From Syntrophaceae bacterium (GTDB lineage Bacteria; Desulfobacterota; Syntrophia; Syntrophales; Smithellaceae): a stretch of DNA of 9,499 nt. Position 1 is the first letter of the stretch. Every line of letters begins with the position of its first letter. Under the pieces are notes generated by a model. It saw nothing but the letters and a program-made list of their open reading frames with translations, ran no database searches and was not told the origin of the DNA. Shown one piece after another: positions 7,096 to 9,499 of this stretch. The position numbers were made by a program, and so were the translations under genes. Where the stretch lies: contig DNYQ01000056.1 of NCBI GenBank assembly GCA_003506745.1, positions 1-9,499 on the forward strand, in the 5' to 3' direction.

Positions 7096-7123
7096 ATAAT
7101 ACTACTTCTTCAAAACATTGCAA
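7096..7123 (-). promoter_or_regulatory. Candidate sigma-70 promoter for the hsdR-hsdS-hsdM operon
   Basis: On the minus strand TTGCAA (7123-7118, 4 of 6 matches to TTGACA) is followed after 16 nt by TATTAT (7101-7096, 5 of 6 matches to TATAAT). Transcription would begin near 7089 and give a leader of about 55 nt before the hsdR ATG. This is the best-looking promoter in the divergent gap but is unproven. Confidence 0.4.
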
Positions 7124-7167
7124 GAGAAAATGCCTGAATTTATTAAGAAGAAATACTGTTTTTGCAC

Positions 7168-7197
7168 CAAACCTGCTCAAACCTGCTCAAACCTGCC
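7168..7197 (+). repeat. Three 10-bp tandem repeats in the hsdR / lipoprotein gap
   Basis: CAAACCTGCT occurs at 7168-7177 and 7178-7187, with a third copy at 7188-7197 ending in C instead of T. The period equals about one helical turn, so proteins bound to each copy would lie on one face of the DNA. The array sits between the divergent hsdR and lipoprotein genes, about 45 bp beyond the candidate hsdR -35 box. The rest of the 257-bp gap (7035-7291) shows no credible gene, and only weak promoter-like matches for the lipoprotein gene (for example TTGATA at 7219-7224 without a good -10). Confidence 0.6.
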
Positions 7198-7291
7198 TGT
7201 CCGGTCAAGGAAATGAAATTGATAATCAGAAAACTAGCGGATTGCTATGGCTGTTTAAATCATATATGGAAATGTATTAGGAGGCTCGCTT

Positions 7292-8401
7292 ATGAAATAC
7301 TTAAAAATTGTTATTTTATCGTTTATCGCTCTGTTTGTTCTTGCTGCATGCAGTCATAATCTTCCTTCGCAACAAAACAATAAATTCACCGTGATTGCTA
7401 AGGACATGCCCTACCCCACGGATCAATACATCCGCATCGGCTATACGCTCAAAATGTGGGAATATGAAAAAGAAGGCCTGGACTTGCAGCAGATCGACAT
7501 CCTCGACGGCGGCACACGGGCAACGCTCTATACCATCGGGAAAAAAGACATTCCCAAAATCTACAAGGACCCGATGCCCAGCAATCCCTATTACCCACCC
7601 GACAAACTGGATCATTACTACGTCAGTCTGCAGCTTCCCGTTCCTTTGGGTCGGCCCGTCCCGAAGAGCGTCACGCACCGCTTTCTTTTCAGGGACAAAG
7701 TCAAAAACCAGGATGTGACAATGGAAGGCGGGATCTTTGCTCCCGCTGAAACGGTGACGCCGATTGTCATTGCGTCGCCCGTCAAAGGCAAACACTGGGT
7801 ATTCATCAACCAGTCCACGAACGGCTATCATTTCAACGCCATGTTTTTTGCACTCGGAAAAAGGGGGACCGGCGAACGCTTCGCTTTCGACAACCTGCAG
7901 ATCAATGATGAATTAACGGAGTTCTTTCACGGCGACCCGGCCAAAAATGAATCGTATTTCAATTATAAAGATACGCTTTATGCCGTGGCGGACGGCACGG
8001 TCGTGGCAATGCGCGACGGCCTGCCGGAAAATTCCGGCAATGACCATAGCTTAACCTTCAAAGAACCCATTGATCTGGCCGGCAACTACATCATTATCAA
8101 TATTGGAAACGGGCATTATGCCTTTTACGCTCACTGCCATACCCATTCCATTAAGGTAAAAGTCGGAGATAGGATAAAAGAAGGCGACGCCATCGCATTG
8201 CTGGGCAACTCCGGCAACTCCGATGCGCCCCATCTGCATTTTCAAATCTGTGACGCGCCGGATTTCTTTTTCTCCCGCGGCTTGCCTTTTGTTTTGAAAA
8301 AATATACGAAAATTGCCGAATTCGAACAGGATAAACTGCCGCCGCCGAAAGATTTTTTTAACGCGATGATGGAGGAAAAAACCGTCATCAGTTTTGAATA
8401 A
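7292..8401 (+). CDS. Lipoprotein with M23 (LytM-type) zinc metallopeptidase domain
   Basis: This 369-residue protein has a type II signal peptide. Basic MKYLK leads into a hydrophobic stretch and lipobox LAAC, giving Cys20 as the lipidated residue; Ser21 favours outer-membrane delivery. Residues about 30-160 look like a beta-sandwich domain of unknown role. The M23 domain follows. His180 and Asp200 (in ERFAFD) fit the first two zinc ligands, His281 (YAHC) is a probable catalytic His, and HLHF at 314-317 provides the catalytic His314 and ligand His316. VKVGDRIKEGDAIALLGNSG (290-309) is a typical M23 core. Such enzymes cleave peptidoglycan cross-links in the periplasm, although some members are inactive regulators; here the residues are present. 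The start is firmly set by AGGAGG at 7279-7284, 7 nt before ATG. It is divergent from hsdR and convergent with uvrB. Confidence 0.88.
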   Translation: MKYLKIVILSFIALFVLAACSHNLPSQQNNKFTVIAKDMPYPTDQYIRIGYTLKMWEYEKEGLDLQQIDILDGGTRATLYTIGKKDIPKIYKDPMPSNPYYPPDKLDHYYVSLQLPVPLGRPVPKSVTHRFLFRDKVKNQDVTMEGGIFAPAETVTPIVIASPVKGKHWVFINQSTNGYHFNAMFFALGKRGTGERFAFDNLQINDELTEFFHGDPAKNESYFNYKDTLYAVADGTVVAMRDGLPENSGNDHSLTFKEPIDLAGNYIIINIGNGHYAFYAHCHTHSIKVKVGDRIKEGDAIALLGNSGNSDAPHLHFQICDAPDFFFSRGLPFVLKKYTKIAEFEQDKLPPPKDFFNAMMEEKTVISFE

Positions 8402-8407
8402 AACGGA

Positions 8408-9499
8408 CTATCCCATCTCCAGCAGAATCTTGTTGAGTTCCCTGATTTCGTCGCGCAGGCCGGCGGCTTTTTCAAATTCCAGATTCTTGGCCGCCTGCTT
8501 CATGTCCGCGGTGAGTTTTTTAATGAGCGCGGGCAGATCTTCTTCTTTTGCCGGAATCGCTCTGCCCTGGGCATCCGTGGGCACCGTCATATAATCGGCT
8601 TCGTAAATAGAGCCCAGGATATTACTGATCGATTTTTTGATCGTCTCCGGCGTGATGTTGTTTTCTTCGTTGTATCTTTGCTGGATGACCCGGCGGCGCC
8701 TGGTTTCATCAAGACAGGCCTGAATGGATTTGGTAATCTTATCGGCATACATGATGACTTTGCCGCCCACGTTGCGCGCGGCCCGTCCGCTGGTTTGAAT
8801 AAGCGACCGCTCGGAGCGGAGGAACCCTTCCTTGTCGGCATCCAGAATCGCCACCAGCGAGACTTCCGGTATATCCAGGCCTTCCCGCAAAAGATTGACG
8901 CCGACCAGCACGTCAAACTCTCCCAGCCTAAGATCGCGGATGATGCCGACGCGCTCCAGCGTGTGAATATCGGAATGCAGGTAACGCACGCGGAGGCCTA
9001 GCCCGCTGTAATAGTCGGTCAGATTTTCCGCCATGCGCTTGGTCAGCGTGGTGACCAGGACTCTTTCTTCTTTTTGAACCCGCCGGCGGATTTCTTCCAG
9101 GAGATCATCCACCTGATGCTGGGCGGGTTTGATTTCGATTTCCGGATCCATAAGCCCAGTCGGACGAATGATCTGCTCCACACGGACGCCCTGCGCTTTG
9201 GCCATTTCATATTGCGCCGGCGTCGCCGAGATGTAAATCCGCTGATTGGGCAGGGCTTCATATTCTTCAAATCTGAGCGGCCGGTTATCCAGGGCGGAGG
9301 GCAGCCGGAAGCCGTATTTTACCAGGGTTTCCTTGCGCGAGCGGTCTCCGCGATACATGCCCGCCAACTGCGGCAGTGTGGCGTGGCTTTCATCAATGAT
9401 GATCAGGGCGTCTTTCGGAAGATATTCCATAAGGGTCGGCGGCGGCTCCCCGGGCTTGCGGCCGGTCAGATGGCGCGAATAATTTTCAATGCCCTGGCA
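8408..9499 (-). CDS. uvrB: Excinuclease ABC subunit B, C-terminal part (5' end beyond the window)
   Basis: UvrB verifies DNA damage delivered by UvrA and loads UvrC for nucleotide excision repair. The frame stays open to the window edge, giving the last 363 of roughly 660-680 residues. An internal Met occurs at 9430, but family residues continue upstream of it ([13 protein letters not shown] and [11 protein letters not shown]), so that Met is not the start. The visible part includes the DESHATLPQ region, [13 protein letters not shown], the [12 protein letters not shown] and [20 protein letters not shown] helicase segments, and the QTSGRAARN motif VI. The C-terminal UVR domain (last ~35 residues, [20 protein letters not shown]) binds UvrC. 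No defect is seen. The stop is TAG at 8410-8408, 6 bp from the stop of the convergent lipoprotein gene. Confidence 0.98.
   Translation of the reverse strand, partial: CQGIENYSRHLTGRKPGEPPPTLMEYLPKDALIIIDESHATLPQLAGMYRGDRSRKETLVKYGFRLPSALDNRPLRFEEYEALPNQRIYISATPAQYEMAKAQGVRVEQIIRPTGLMDPEIEIKPAQHQVDDLLEEIRRRVQKEERVLVTTLTKRMAENLTDYYSGLGLRVRYLHSDIHTLERVGIIRDLRLGEFDVLVGVNLLREGLDIPEVSLVAILDADKEGFLRSERSLIQTSGRAARNVGGKVIMYADKITKSIQACLDETRRRRVIQQRYNEENNITPETIKKSISNILGSIYEADYMTVPTDAQGRAIPAKEEDLPALIKKLTADMKQAAKNLEFEKAAGLRDEIRELNKILLEMG

Noticed and set aside
7071..7280. 69-codon plus-strand open frame in the hsdR/lipoprotein gap
   Set aside because: It runs across the 10-bp tandem repeats, lacks a ribosome site and resembles no family.
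8391..8404. GTTTT-GAAT-AAAAC hairpin between the convergent lipoprotein and uvrB genes
   Set aside because: The stem is only 5 bp and nearly all A/T, with no T-run after it on either strand, so I do not call it a terminator.

Overview
This window looks like a piece of a bacterial chromosome, probably Gram-negative. A lipoprotein signal with Ser at +2 suggests outer-membrane sorting. The truncated genes at the two ends are housekeeping types: a DUF2344 / radical-SAM-linked protein and uvrB. The protein flavour (DUF2344 tail, UvrB, M23 lipoprotein) would fit Desulfobacterota/Syntrophales-like bacteria, but that assignment is an impression and not a proven point. Flanking coding DNA is moderately GC-rich. 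The block from about 199 to 1000 and the intergenic gaps are clearly more AT-rich, which fits acquired accessory DNA between core genes.

Layout. (1) 1-198, + strand: last 65 codons of a DUF2344-type protein. (2) 199-420: AT-rich control region with a TATAAT box inside an inverted repeat. (3) 421-1433, + strand: a two-gene operon with a 4-nt GTGA overlap, encoding a Panacea (DUF4065/SocA-like) protein and then a small MazF/PemK-like protein. This is very probably a toxin-antitoxin pair. (4) 1454-7034, - strand: a complete Type I restriction-modification operon in the order hsdR-hsdS-hsdM. hsdR and hsdS overlap by ATGA, and a 149-bp AT-rich gap precedes hsdM. Its end converges on the toxin gene with 20 bp between them, and those 20 bp contain most of a small hairpin with a T-run for the R-M transcript. 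(5) 7035-7291: divergent intergenic region with a plausible hsdR promoter and three 10-bp tandem repeats. (6) 7292-8401, + strand: a lipoprotein with a zinc M23 (LytM-type) peptidase domain. (7) 8408-9499, - strand: the C-terminal 363 codons of uvrB, convergent with the lipoprotein gene and only 6 bp away.

How the parts work together. Segments 3 and 4 form a compact defence cassette. HsdS chooses the DNA target, HsdM2-HsdS methylates it, and HsdR joins to translocate and cut unmodified DNA. The Panacea/MazF-like pair could act as an abortive-infection or locus-maintenance module beside it. No integrase, transposase, tRNA, rRNA, CRISPR array or att repeat was seen. The most interesting element is the Panacea/MazF-like pair with its probable operator. 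All R-M subunits keep their key motifs and appear intact.
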